A DNA stretch of 14,746 nucleotides, taken from NCBI GenBank assembly GCA_023091735.1, contig JALKBU010001205.1, positions 1 through 14,746 of the forward strand, read 5' to 3'. Source of the stretch: Trichomonas tenax (lineage: Eukaryota > Parabasalia > Trichomonadida > Trichomonadidae). Numbering within the stretch: position 1 is the first letter of the stretch; the number at the start of each line of letters is the position of its first letter. The notes under the pieces are model-generated. The model was not told the origin of the DNA. It made no database searches and saw only the letters and a program-made list of their open reading frames with translations. The translations under genes were made by a program, and so were the position numbers. Below, piece after piece: positions 1-7,982 of the stretch.

Positions 1-83
1 AATATAGACTTTGTTAGCTAATTCTTTAATATATCATGCACAACATGATTTTGTACATTGAGGTTCAATAATTTCGCAAAAAG

Positions 84-338
84 TTAATCCAGTGATTTAA
101 AAAACGAGTTTCGCCGACTTTGCGTATAAAAATTTAATTGCCCAAACGTTGAATCTTCAACATGAACGTTAGAATTCCCGCCACCAGTAAAAGTAATAGC
201 TCTTGTTAAGCATTCTTGAAATAAGCAAAATTTTACATAAATGTTTCGATAAGTTGTTCTGATTTCAGAATTTTGGTGAAAATATTCCGATTTGTCTGTG
301 TTTCCATAATATTTCTGCCGATCTTTATATAGAAACAT
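84..338 (-). pseudogene. Right-handed beta-helix-like surface protein, N-terminal fragment
   Basis: The reading frame encodes 84 residues starting at the ATG at 338. Residues from about 35 on carry the pattern V-x2-C-x-F-x2-C, then a Gly run (TGGGNSN), then V-x-DSTF. The broken copy at 3071-4617 has the same pattern (VEHCIFASC ... VLDSLF), so both belong to one family. Alternating short beta-strands with Cys and Asn ladders suggest a right-handed beta-helix (pectate-lyase-like) fold, which is an inference from pattern. The frame stops at 84, far short of the other copies. Just past the stop another frame offers Cys-containing residues (FCEIIEPQC), so a frameshift is likely. The gene may also continue off the window. 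No clear initiator is seen upstream. Confidence 0.5.
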
Positions 339-753
339 AATAAATTTGATTTATTTGACTATTAATTACGCAGAACTTGAATCAAAATTGTTTTAAAATA
401 AAGGTTAAGAACATTAGAAAACAGTTTTAATATATTTGAACTCGCTCAGAAATGCATCATAAATAATGGAATTTTGTTGATCATTTCTTCCATTATGACT
501 TTCAAATAGTAAAAATTATGAAATCAGAACAACATTAAATAGGTATAACATAGCCATATTTAAACGATATAATCTTAAATTATTTAGTACTGCCTCACTA
601 TTAATAATGAAATATTGATCAAAGAAAATTCAAAACAAGGTGCAATTATCATTTATAGCTCAGTTCCTCATAAGCATATGCAACCGCCGCTATATTTGAG
701 CACGGTGTACACCAGAAAAAGTTTTTGTGGAAGGTTATCATTATCGTCTTTTT
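339..753. other. Intergenic, no gene seen
   Basis: This A+T-rich spacer separates the leftward fragment from the rightward glycoside hydrolase gene. An open frame begins at 615 but runs into the hydrolase in another frame and resembles nothing, so I do not call it. Confidence 0.6.
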
Positions 754-760
754 GCCATTT
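754..760 (+). promoter_or_regulatory. Initiator-like CCATTT upstream of the glycoside hydrolase
   Basis: CCATTT lies at 755-760, with its A ten bases before the ATG at 767. The T. vaginalis initiator consensus is TCA(+1)Y(T/A); here the first T is C. The same CCATTT occurs 7 bases before the C2-like gene at 6595. A perfect TCATT lies at 738-742 and is an alternative start site, which would leave a 27-base leader. Confidence 0.4.
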
Positions 761-766
761 AGATAA

Positions 767-2929
767 ATGGCATTGTTTTATTTTTTATTGCCAAGATCAT
801 TGTCAACCAAAGAAACGTATGAATCACCATATGGGATGTGTTTCCACCCTCATGAAATATGGGCTTCACACAACGTTGATGGAACATATCGTCAAGTTGA
901 TAAAATTAGTGAAGCTGGAATAAGATGGGTGAGGACAGACTATCCTTGGTCCTACATTGAAGGCAAACAAGGTTCTTTCGACTTCGGTTCATTCCATTTT
1001 TTGGAAGAATTATTTGGAAAGTACAATATTCATTCTTTTCCGATACATATCTACAAGCCACTTTGGGTATCATCTGATGAGACTACAATGCTTCAACAAT
1101 ACTATAATTTTAGTGTTAAATTATTTAATGAATTTCAACACAATGAATTTTGGGAGTTAGACTCTGAAGCAGACTTCCATGGTATCTCAGCAGAATCTTA
1201 TGCTAAAGAACTCGTGATGGCTCATAAAGCTAAAGAATCTGTCAACTCAACAATGAAACTTGTTTATGCAGGAATTGGAAACACGAATTATAAATATTTC
1301 AACAAAACAACTGAAAATCCTGACGTGTGTAAATCATTTGAAGTGTTTTCTGCACACACATATCAAAGAGTTTTTGGAAACTTCCAACATATGAGAACTT
1401 CAGCTGCAGAAATGAAGAAGTGGAAGGATGTCATAAAAGAGAAATGTAACAAAGATGTTCCGGTTTGGATCACTGAAACAGGATACACAACTCCAAAGAT
1501 TAAATGGCATGAATACTTAAGATGGTTATTAAGTGCTGTAACTAATATTCTTTTTGATGGAGTAACACCAAAACTTGCAGCTTTTTATGACTTTAGATTG
1601 TACTATGGAACAGTAATGCCTGATTCAGTAATCCCTAAGACTCTAAGTGTTATTTTAGGGCATGAAGTCGCATCATTTAATTATGATAACATTAACGAGT
1701 TGGATCCAAAAATTTATCCAGTTCTTTTCATGCCTTTTGGTGAAATATATCCAATTTATGTCGCCCAGAACATTATTGAATACGTTAAGAATGGAGGCAC
1801 TGTTATTCACAATGAGGGATACACTGGGTATTATAAAATTGATTGGAATGAAACTTCTCAACAGTCATATTACAATTTCACACTCAATCTTGAAGATGAA
1901 TTCAAATATCATATTGTCAACGATTGGGTTGACAAAACAATTCCAGGATTGTGCAATGCAAGGCCATTTGATATTTCTTCTTATATAAAAGAAGGAACAA
2001 CGAATCCTCCGTTCCCAGACTTCACGAATTTTACAAATTGGAGAATTAACACAGCTGATAGATATGTTAAGCCAAGGAACTTTGCAGAAGGTGATGAATT
2101 CATACAATTAGTTGAAGGTGTTCCAACGGATCCAAATAATCATAATAATCAAGTTATTGCAGCCATAATTAAGCCACGCTCCACGAAACAAGGAAATGTT
2201 GTCATAAGTACACTTTCATTTGATGCACATTCGAAAAAATGTTCAGAAGAAGAATCTGCTTGGAATCTTCCATTATTCCACTTTTTAATGATTCATGCTG
2301 GCATCGATAAAATTTTTTGGTATGAATTTAGAAATGATGTAGAAGATACATATGCAGGTACCGAAGGCACATTTGGAATCGTTCATACCAATTTATCTGA
2401 AAAGGCTTCATTTAAAGCGTATAAAGCAATGACACGTGCAAGACCGCCTGGCTCAGTCCAAGATTATCAACTTGACTTTGATGCGAACGATGGTCATGGA
2501 ATTTTCCATTGGTCAATACCTGGTGGAAAAGATGGATGGTATTTCTTTAGTTTTTATTCAATGAAATTCTATGTCAATGTCGAAGAGGGAGAAATTTCAG
2601 AGTCATTTGATTACTTAGGAAATGATATCACAGTTAAACATGGTGATGAAATTACTTTAGCCAACACTTTATATATTGTTGGTCCTAAGAAAGTCAAATT
2701 ACAAAGGACAAAGCCAGAAATTCATACTCAAAATCCAACACCAAATCCAGATTTGAATGACACTACGCCTAGCGAGAATCAAAACAAATCATCGTCCAAA
2801 GCATTAACTATTGCATCGAGTGTTGTTGTTCCTTTAATAGTTATCATCATTATTGTTGTAGTTGTTATCGTTTGGGTCATCAAAAAGAGGAAAAACAGTG
2901 AATCATCATCTCCAACTTATATAGTTTGA
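767..2929 (+). CDS. Membrane-anchored clan GH-A-like glycoside hydrolase
   Basis: This 720-residue protein has a short hydrophobic N-terminus (ALFYFLL) as a likely signal peptide. The start is well supported because a TAA sits immediately before the ATG in frame. A TIM-barrel follows: GIRWVRTDYPWS at 51-62, the candidate acid/base motif FWELDSEADF around E134, FSAHTY at 194-199, and the nucleophile motif VWITETGY with E237. About 240 residues are inserted before the last strand and helix (KIFWYEFRND at 515-524, then FGIVHTNLSEKASFKAY). The insert contains a flavodoxin-like stretch (YPVLFMPFGEIYP ... YVKNGGTVI). A beta-sandwich (about 565-645) precedes a Pro/Ser/Thr linker, one membrane helix (about 682-705) and a 15-residue KKRKN tail. 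It is probably a cell-surface enzyme cutting host or mucosal glycans; the substrate is unknown. GH39-like is my best family guess. Confidence 0.8.
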   Translation: MALFYFLLPRSLSTKETYESPYGMCFHPHEIWASHNVDGTYRQVDKISEAGIRWVRTDYPWSYIEGKQGSFDFGSFHFLEELFGKYNIHSFPIHIYKPLWVSSDETTMLQQYYNFSVKLFNEFQHNEFWELDSEADFHGISAESYAKELVMAHKAKESVNSTMKLVYAGIGNTNYKYFNKTTENPDVCKSFEVFSAHTYQRVFGNFQHMRTSAAEMKKWKDVIKEKCNKDVPVWITETGYTTPKIKWHEYLRWLLSAVTNILFDGVTPKLAAFYDFRLYYGTVMPDSVIPKTLSVILGHEVASFNYDNINELDPKIYPVLFMPFGEIYPIYVAQNIIEYVKNGGTVIHNEGYTGYYKIDWNETSQQSYYNFTLNLEDEFKYHIVNDWVDKTIPGLCNARPFDISSYIKEGTTNPPFPDFTNFTNWRINTADRYVKPRNFAEGDEFIQLVEGVPTDPNNHNNQVIAAIIKPRSTKQGNVVISTLSFDAHSKKCSEEESAWNLPLFHFLMIHAGIDKIFWYEFRNDVEDTYAGTEGTFGIVHTNLSEKASFKAYKAMTRARPPGSVQDYQLDFDANDGHGIFHWSIPGGKDGWYFFSFYSMKFYVNVEEGEISESFDYLGNDITVKHGDEITLANTLYIVGPKKVKLQRTKPEIHTQNPTPNPDLNDTTPSENQNKSSSKALTIASSVVVPLIVIIIIVVVVIVWVIKKRKNSESSSPTYIV

Positions 2930-2937
2930 ATTCAAAC

Positions 2938-2941
2938 TAAA
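2938..2941 (+). terminator. TAAA polyadenylation tetranucleotide of the glycoside hydrolase
   Basis: TAAA begins 9 bases after the TGA stop. In T. vaginalis the UAAA tetranucleotide at or near the stop codon is the known polyadenylation signal, so a very short 3' UTR is expected. Confidence 0.4.
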
Positions 2942-3070
2942 CCCTTAAAAGTATACTACAGAAATGATATATTCCCTTTATTTCTAAAAACAATTTTAAA
3001 TTATGGATGATGATAAAAAAACTTTTAAATTTAAATTTAAGGTTTTAACCCCTCAAAATTATTTAAATGA

Positions 3071-4617
3071 ATGTTTTTTTTTTCTAATTTGGCTATTACA
3101 GATGCTATTAGGCCTGTAGGACATATGGTCCGTGTTGAACACTGTATTTTTGCGTCATGTCAATATCATTTGCCTGATACCGGATTTATTGTTTTTGAAG
3201 ATTTTAAAGCCACGAATTTAATTGTTCTAGATAGTTTATTTAATGAGATATACTCTTATGCTACTGAATATGTAAATTGTTTGTGTATTTTGTCGCAAGC
3301 ACAAAACAATGCATTTCTTCGAAATTGTTTTTATGGAATTGGTGGTAAAGGGAATATAAACATTTTTATGAACCATGCATGTTTTCATTATTCAGCATTT
3401 TTAAATTGTAGAGCAAGTACCAACATCGTAACCACAAACCATAATATTGATGATTTTTCTCATGGAATTCTCTGACTGAATCATTCATCACTTCTTATGA
3501 TGCTAAATACTATTTCAATTATTCATTAATGGATAGCGATAATATAAGAAGATTTTTAACCAAATTTGCAAAACTCTCACATTTAAACATTATGGATAAT
3601 CAGATCGAAACATTTGAAGCTAAAACATTACAAAATTATGTATTCATTCGAACTAATGTTAACCGTTTTGAAATTACAAACAAGCCATTTGAAGTTTATA
3701 CCGATAATGAATCTCAAATAAATTTCACATATCAACCTCATCCGAATGTTGAAGTTTTTGATTTGTATTCATATGAAGATGTTGATATTTTTACGAAAAG
3801 TTCAACCTATCGAAATATCGATAACATTGGTAATCTCAATATTCCCGGCTTTTATCAATATATTATAATTGAAAAATGTCGATTTTCAGAGCTTGATAAT
3901 TACAGAACTATCATCCAAGTGAAAGATGATTATTTAAAGGATTTTAAAATGCAACTATACACTTTCTATAAATGTCGAGCAGCAAGTGTTTGCAAAGTTC
4001 AAAAGTCAAGTATTGGCACATCATCGACTCCAAATTTACAAACAATAAGTAATTGTCTATCAGAAAATCCAGTTTATTTTTCATTTCAAATTATAGAGCA
4101 ATTTAATATATTATTTGAAGGAAATAGCATTTGTTATTCTCCATTATTATCCCACTCGAATTGCCAATATATCTTATATATTTCTTGCACAAGGCATAGC
4201 TATGGAAATGACAGCAACTTTTCAGACAATAACTTATTTGAGTCTGCCTTTTATTTTAATAATTTTTCATTATCTTACTCGCATTGTTCAAATATGCAAA
4301 TAGGCAGGTATGGTTTTTTATTGGCACAGTCAAAAATTGACTATTGCAACATTATAAACATAACATGCAATTTCATTACTTTGGCAGATTCCACAATTTC
4401 AAACTGTGTAATCTATAATTGTTCTATTTCGCCAACATCAGATTTTATTGGTTGCAAATTCTATTATGGTAATGAGTCTGAGCATATCTCATATGTTAAA
4501 TTAGATGGACATCGCAACACATTATTAGTTTTTCAGCAGTCGCCATGGTCATTATAATCATAATTGCAATTTATTTTGTATGCTAGTATCGCAATTAAGC
4601 ACAAAACTTCAAAATAG
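3071..4617 (+). pseudogene. Right-handed beta-helix-like surface protein, frameshifted copy
   Basis: Two adjoining frames read as one protein. The first (3071-3475, 134 residues) carries HMVRVEHCIFASC and VLDSLFNEIY. The second (open from about 3461, annotated from 3529 to 4557) carries IEKCRFSEL, ILFEGNS, and ISNCVIYNCSI. The join near 3456-3480 needs a one-base change. Near 4531 the frame slips again: a third frame at 4530-4583 encodes FSAVAMVIIIIIAIYFVC, a good membrane helix. The earlier frame then resumes at 4579 with a basic tail (AIKHKTSK) to a TAG at 4615. The intact ancestor was probably a single-pass surface protein with a large extracellular beta-helix and short cytoplasmic tail. 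With at least three slips I call it a pseudogene; assembly error in homopolymers is the alternative. Function is unknown; Cys-rich N/S-rich repeats suit a parasite surface family. Confidence 0.6.
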
Positions 4618-5014
4618 AGTTGACCTTGATCAACGATTAATTGATGATTTTGGATAATTTATATGACATATAAACATTCTAATTCCTGATAAATTTATTT
4701 GAAATTACATGATCTCTTGGTATTTGATTAAATATTCAACAAATATCAAGATACCATAATTCCCAAGTTATAGATTTAATTTTACTGATATAATATTTGA
4801 AAAATTCAACAACTATTTAATTAAATGTAAATAAGTCAAACCCTGAAATAATGAATTATAGATATGATATCACTAGTACGCCTTTCATTTCAAAGCTAGA
4901 ATAGAATTTCATATAAAACAGAGCTTTCATTAGTATCGTCATCTTCAGCCCCTAATTATATTCTCGATGCTAAATACAAAACTATCGTTGGCGGAACAGA
5001 GCAAGAATTTTTAT
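4618..5014. other. Intergenic with an 11-bp stem-loop at 4716-4750
   Basis: I see no gene here. A stem of 11 pairs (4716-4726 with 4740-4750, one G-T) closes a 13-base loop. A+T-rich sequence surrounds it. Confidence 0.4.
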
Positions 5015-5099
5015 CAAGAATAAGACAACAGAATTTCGTTCACATCTTCTTCTGATCAGGACTTCGACTTATCTCACTTAGCCTGTTGTCTTATTCTTG
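5015..5099. repeat. Perfect 17-bp inverted repeat with 51-base loop
   Basis: CAAGAATAAGACAACAG at 5015-5031 is the exact reverse complement of 5083-5099. The loop contains TGATCA and no clear ORF. It resembles the hairpins clustered at 9051-11598 but has a larger loop. It could be a small-RNA hairpin or terminal repeats of a tiny decayed element. Confidence 0.75.
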
Positions 5100-5165
5100 T
5101 AATTGCTAACCTTATTATATAAAATAAAAGTGACCTTACATTGGATGATTTTATTTTATTGCTAA

Positions 5166-5936
5166 ACAATCAGGAATGAGAATCCACCTACCGAAATATG
5201 GTCTTTGTACTTCCAAAATGAGATGACAAGTCCTTCTGTTATCAATAATATGAGTTTCGACTTCTTGAGACAAATCAACTATTTTATCTTCTCATCCTTC
5301 TTTGAACAAGTAAGCAACAGATGCATCAATTTCAATAAAAATATTCAAAAATTCCTACTTTCGTTTTTTTAGAATTGTATTTCTTCAAATTCGATAACAA
5401 TTGGCGATTCCATTTTGTTCCAAGGTAACAGCTCTCTTGTTCAACATCGATTATGTGCATCTGAATGTGGAATGAGTTATGATGCGATTTCAAATTTTGA
5501 ATATATATATTTGACTGCAAAGACAGATAAATTAAATTATATTCACGAAAGCATAATTTCAGGTTGTGGTAAACTATATTATGATGATAGTACTGTCAAT
5601 TGTAAGTGTGGAACAATTTGTGTCAAAAGCATGAATTCAACAAAGAATTCAGGTTCGTCAACAAGTGGAATTGGATTGGCTTATTCTCTAAATAATGAAT
5701 CCCCATTTTATTATTGTATATGTGTAAATGATGCATCTACCAATGGTAATATAATATATGCTGGAGGGGGTCATTTTTAGGTTCGGAATTGTAACATATT
5801 TAATTGTTCTCAGAACAGAGTTGATCGTGGTATTGTGACAAGTGATCCTGATTATGGATATATTATTTATATGTTTGATTGCTACATAGCTAATAATAAT
5901 ATCGGACTCGCGCGGAACTTGGCCCCCGTAGGCTAA
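5166..5936 (+). pseudogene. Right-handed beta-helix-like surface protein, copy with two TAG stops
   Basis: One frame stays protein-like from 5166 to the TAA at 5934, broken only by TAG at 5370 and TAG at 5778. After the first stop it reads NCISSNSITIGDS and ILFQGNSSLV, which parallels NCLSENPVYF ... ILFEGNS in the copy at 3071-4617. Across the second stop it reads YAGGGHF, then VRNCNIFNCSQN, matching ISNCVIYNCSI in that copy. Cys-x3-Cys pairs, Asn/Ser richness and Gly turns fit the same beta-helix-like family. No signal peptide or membrane helix is seen, and the 3' end runs into an odd G+C-rich patch, so the C-terminus is probably replaced. Stop-codon reassignment is unlikely because TAG ends no better here than elsewhere. 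Confidence 0.55.
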
Positions 5937-6079
5937 AAAAATCTCCATTTTTTATGAAAATATGATGTTGACCAATTGAGGTCTCAATTATGTTGATTTT
6001 ATCTCAAAATATTTTGAATCCGCCTCTGAATTTAATGCTTTTGGTTCTCTCTGCTTTGTTTTGTTTGTTTCGTGTATTT
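5937..6079. other. Spacer, nothing seen
   Basis: A+T-rich spacer between two converging pseudogene-like frames. No promoter, RNA gene or repeat is recognised. Confidence 0.4.
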
Positions 6080-6436
6080 TCATTCGATGATTATTAATGC
6101 AGTTTTTCCTTTAACAACATTATTTTGTTTTAATCCAATTATTACATTACCAACAACACAAATGTACTTATGTGGACCAATAGCAATATCTTTGTAGATC
6201 AATCCTGTGTCCATAACATCAAATGTGTAGATATTTCCTGCAGCTTCACTTCATTCCTCGAAAGCATCATCAGGATTCAATTGCAGTTGTTTTCTTTTAT
6301 TGTATGTTGCTGCACTCCGTGCTGCAAGGCTGCTTAGCATCTTGTGAAAGATGAAAAATGAGCTTCCAATTTCAACCATGTTTTTCTGAACTTTTTTCAG
6401 AGTTTCGAAATCCAACTTTTCAATTCTATAGAACAT
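6080..6436 (-). pseudogene. Unrecognised protein remnant interrupted by TGA
   Basis: From the ATG at 6436 the frame gives 61 residues, basic and helical (KLDFETLKKVQKNM, then SSLAARSAATYNKRKQ), to a TGA at 6251-6253. The same frame then continues for 56 residues that also look protein-like (NIYTFDVMDTGLIYKDI, YICVVGNVIIGLKQ) to a second TGA at 6080. The clean continuation suggests one original gene of about 118 codons with a nonsense mutation. The frame is open back to 6466, so the true start may lie a little upstream or be lost. I do not recognise the family. It converges on the preceding pseudogene and is divergent from the C2-like gene, 158 bases away. Confidence 0.4.
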
Positions 6437-6584
6437 TAATTCATTTATACTATTATTGGTAATACTTTAAAATATCACTATTGATTAATATTCAATTTTT
6501 CAATGTTGGCATATTAAGTCGAGATTTGTGAGTTTATTCGACAAATATATGATTTATTTGACAGAATCTTTTTGGTGTTTAGAA

Positions 6585-6594
6585 TCCATTTTAA
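6585..6594 (+). promoter_or_regulatory. Initiator-like TCCATTTTAA before the C2-like gene
   Basis: The A of CCATTT at 6588 lies 7 bases before the ATG at 6595, the leader length expected for trichomonads. It matches the motif before the glycoside hydrolase at 755-760. Confidence 0.45.
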
Positions 6595-7083
6595 ATGGAA
6601 ACGAAGAAAACATGGATTCTAGACATCGTTATCAAGGACGGAGACTTCTTTTGGATGAACAGAGAGGTAGACAGCGGCATGTGGCTCGTTGTTTCTTGTG
6701 ATGGTGCATCACAACCAATAAGTACGAACCAAGTGCCATACTCGCCAAACCCACACTGGGAGTTCGCATTTAGAATGTGTTTACAACTGACAGACATCGG
6801 GATATCGTATTTATATTTGACATTGTGCACTTTTCAATCAAATGGAAACAGCATTTACCCAATTGCGCGCGCAAGAATCGGTTTGTACAACATGCCGATT
6901 GGAAATCCGAAACAATTTTCTTTTCCATTATATCATGACCAGAATTCTGCTTTCAGAGTGATAAATATTCGTGCTGTAGCCACCTTGTCTACGATATCAA
7001 CAGCTGTTCCTACATTTGATGACTTTTTACCTCAACCAGCAGCAAATAACTTTTCTCTTGACAATTTCCCCGTATTCATGTAA
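6595..7083 (+). CDS. C2-like domain protein
   Basis: This 162-residue protein opens with WILDIVIKDGDFF (residues 7-19), then a WLVVSCDG strand, QPISTNQVPYSPNPHWEF (polar loop then NPxW), an ISYLYLTLCTF strand, IARARIGLYNMPIG, and FSFPLYHD. This order of beta-strands, especially T...NPxW followed by an L-x-L-x-V-type strand and a late A-x-I-x-L strand, is that of a C2 beta-sandwich. C2 domains usually bind membranes, often through Ca2+-binding Asp residues. Here few loop Asp residues are visible, so Ca2+ binding is uncertain. Residues after about 135 form a Pro/Phe-rich tail (DDFLPQPAANNF). No signal peptide or membrane helix is seen, so it is probably cytosolic. An initiator-like motif lies 7 bases upstream. 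It is the only intact gene between 2930 and 12349. Confidence 0.65.
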   Translation: METKKTWILDIVIKDGDFFWMNREVDSGMWLVVSCDGASQPISTNQVPYSPNPHWEFAFRMCLQLTDIGISYLYLTLCTFQSNGNSIYPIARARIGLYNMPIGNPKQFSFPLYHDQNSAFRVINIRAVATLSTISTAVPTFDDFLPQPAANNFSLDNFPVFM

Positions 7084-7350
7084 TGTTCCGTGATGCATTT
7101 TATACCACGATATAATAATTCACCCAAGCAAAATAATATTTACCCTAAAAACCCTACTTATAGAACTCATAAAAATATGGGTTGGTCAGATCTCAATGTG
7201 TGTTTAATATTGAGACGTAAAATTTTGCACACATATAGAGTAGGGGTTGTAGAGTAGCTGCATGTTGTTTTGAATCGAAATGGTGATGCATAATGATATT
7301 GCATCAGATTTTGGATCAACACCCTATTCAAAAGTAGGGTGTTGTATATG
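7084..7350. other. Structured 3' region after the C2-like gene
   Basis: The first TAAA after the stop is at 7146. Several stem-loops follow: TCTCAAT/ATTGAGA near 7190-7215; TGATGCA/TGCATCA at 7284-7290 and 7300-7306; and the strong CAACACCCTA/TAGGGTGTTG stem at 7317-7326 and 7335-7344 with an 8-base loop. TGTTG at 7264-7268 could compete for CAACA at 7317-7321. No ORF of note is seen. Confidence 0.45.
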
Positions 7351-7456
7351 CATGTTTCCGGTATTGGAAATTCACCGATGTTGTAAGTTCATTTGCATTA
7401 CTTATATGTTAGATGAATCGTGCGGCATCATATAACAGTGTTCATGATGAATCAAT

Positions 7457-7505
7457 AAGTGCATATTCATTTATGTAAGAATGTAAGTAAATTGTATATG
7501 CATTT
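7457..7505. repeat. Imperfect hairpin, about 17-bp stem
   Basis: 7457-7473 pairs with 7488-7505 with one mismatch and one bulged T. The loop is TGTAAGAATGTAAG, itself a TGTAAG direct repeat. Confidence 0.5.
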
Positions 7506-7599
7506 GACGACCTAACTCATTTACATTCGAATGATTCAATTCTTAATCACACCAAATCTCACGTTAATGAATATAACTATAATTTAAAACAGATTTAAT

Positions 7600-7623
7600 G
7601 AAATATGAATATATTCATATTTC
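7600..7623. repeat. Perfect 24-bp A+T palindrome
   Basis: The 24 bases from 7600 to 7623 (GAAATATGAATA, then its reverse complement) form an uninterrupted dyad. It lies 3 bases before the perfect hairpin at 7627-7668. Confidence 0.7.
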
Positions 7624-7626
7624 CCT

Positions 7627-7668
7627 AAAACAATAATTTCAATTTCGAAAAATTGAAATTATTGTTTT
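7627..7668. repeat. Perfect 19-bp hairpin with CGAA tetraloop and T-rich tail
   Basis: 7627-7645 pairs without mismatch with 7650-7668, closing a 4-base CGAA loop. TTCTTATTTTTTC follows. It looks like a bacterial intrinsic terminator, but the stem is A+T-rich and the host is eukaryotic, so role and strand are unknown. Confidence 0.75.
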
Positions 7669-7711
7669 TCTTATTTTTTCGAGCGGATAGAGAATTGAAC
7701 GACATATCAAT

Positions 7712-7729
7712 ATATCAATATATTGATAT
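7712..7729. repeat. Perfect 18-bp palindrome ATATCAATATATTGATAT
   Basis: An uninterrupted dyad within ATATC/GATAT repeats. It is simple enough to arise by chance in such A+T-rich sequence. Confidence 0.5.
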
Positions 7730-7774
7730 CATATTGTGGTAGAAATTGATCATTTATAATGATAATTATTAATT

Positions 7775-7982
7775 ATGGACAAATTACCTACATCAGGCAC
7801 AAGCAAACACGTGAATTACATCTACAGCGCCCAGATATTTGAGATATACCGTACATAATGAAGTATAGCGATTAACTAAATTTCTAGATCGAATATCTTG
7901 GACAATTGACCCGCTTCTTGTCCATTTCTTCCAATGAATACATATAGATGGCGATATGGATGAGAAACATGTCAATTGTTAA
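7775..7982 (+). pseudogene. Possible small coding remnant
   Basis: From the ATG at 7775 the frame reads 27 residues (MDKLPTSGTSKHVNYIYSAQ, then IFEIYRT) to a TAA at 7856. The next frame carries LTKFLDRISWTIDPLLVHFF between stops and ends at about 7980. The composition is more protein-like than the flanks and local G+C rises. The family is not recognised, and it may be chance. Confidence 0.2.

Noticed and set aside
615..923. 102-codon plus-strand open frame overlapping the glycoside hydrolase start
   Set aside because: Different frame from the hydrolase, no family resemblance, and it overlaps a better supported gene; a frameshifted N-terminal extension is unlikely because a TAA precedes the hydrolase ATG.
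1662..2107. Several 62-108 codon frames inside the glycoside hydrolase gene
   Set aside because: Out-of-frame shadows with no independent support.
5370..6253. Reassigned stop codons (TAG and TGA read as sense)
   Set aside because: Intact genes here use TGA (2927) and TAA as true stops, and nearby copies also carry frameshifts, so decay is the simpler reading.
7627..7685. Bacterial intrinsic terminator
   Set aside because: The hairpin and T-rich tail look right, but the gene set and promoters are eukaryotic and the stem is A+T-rich.
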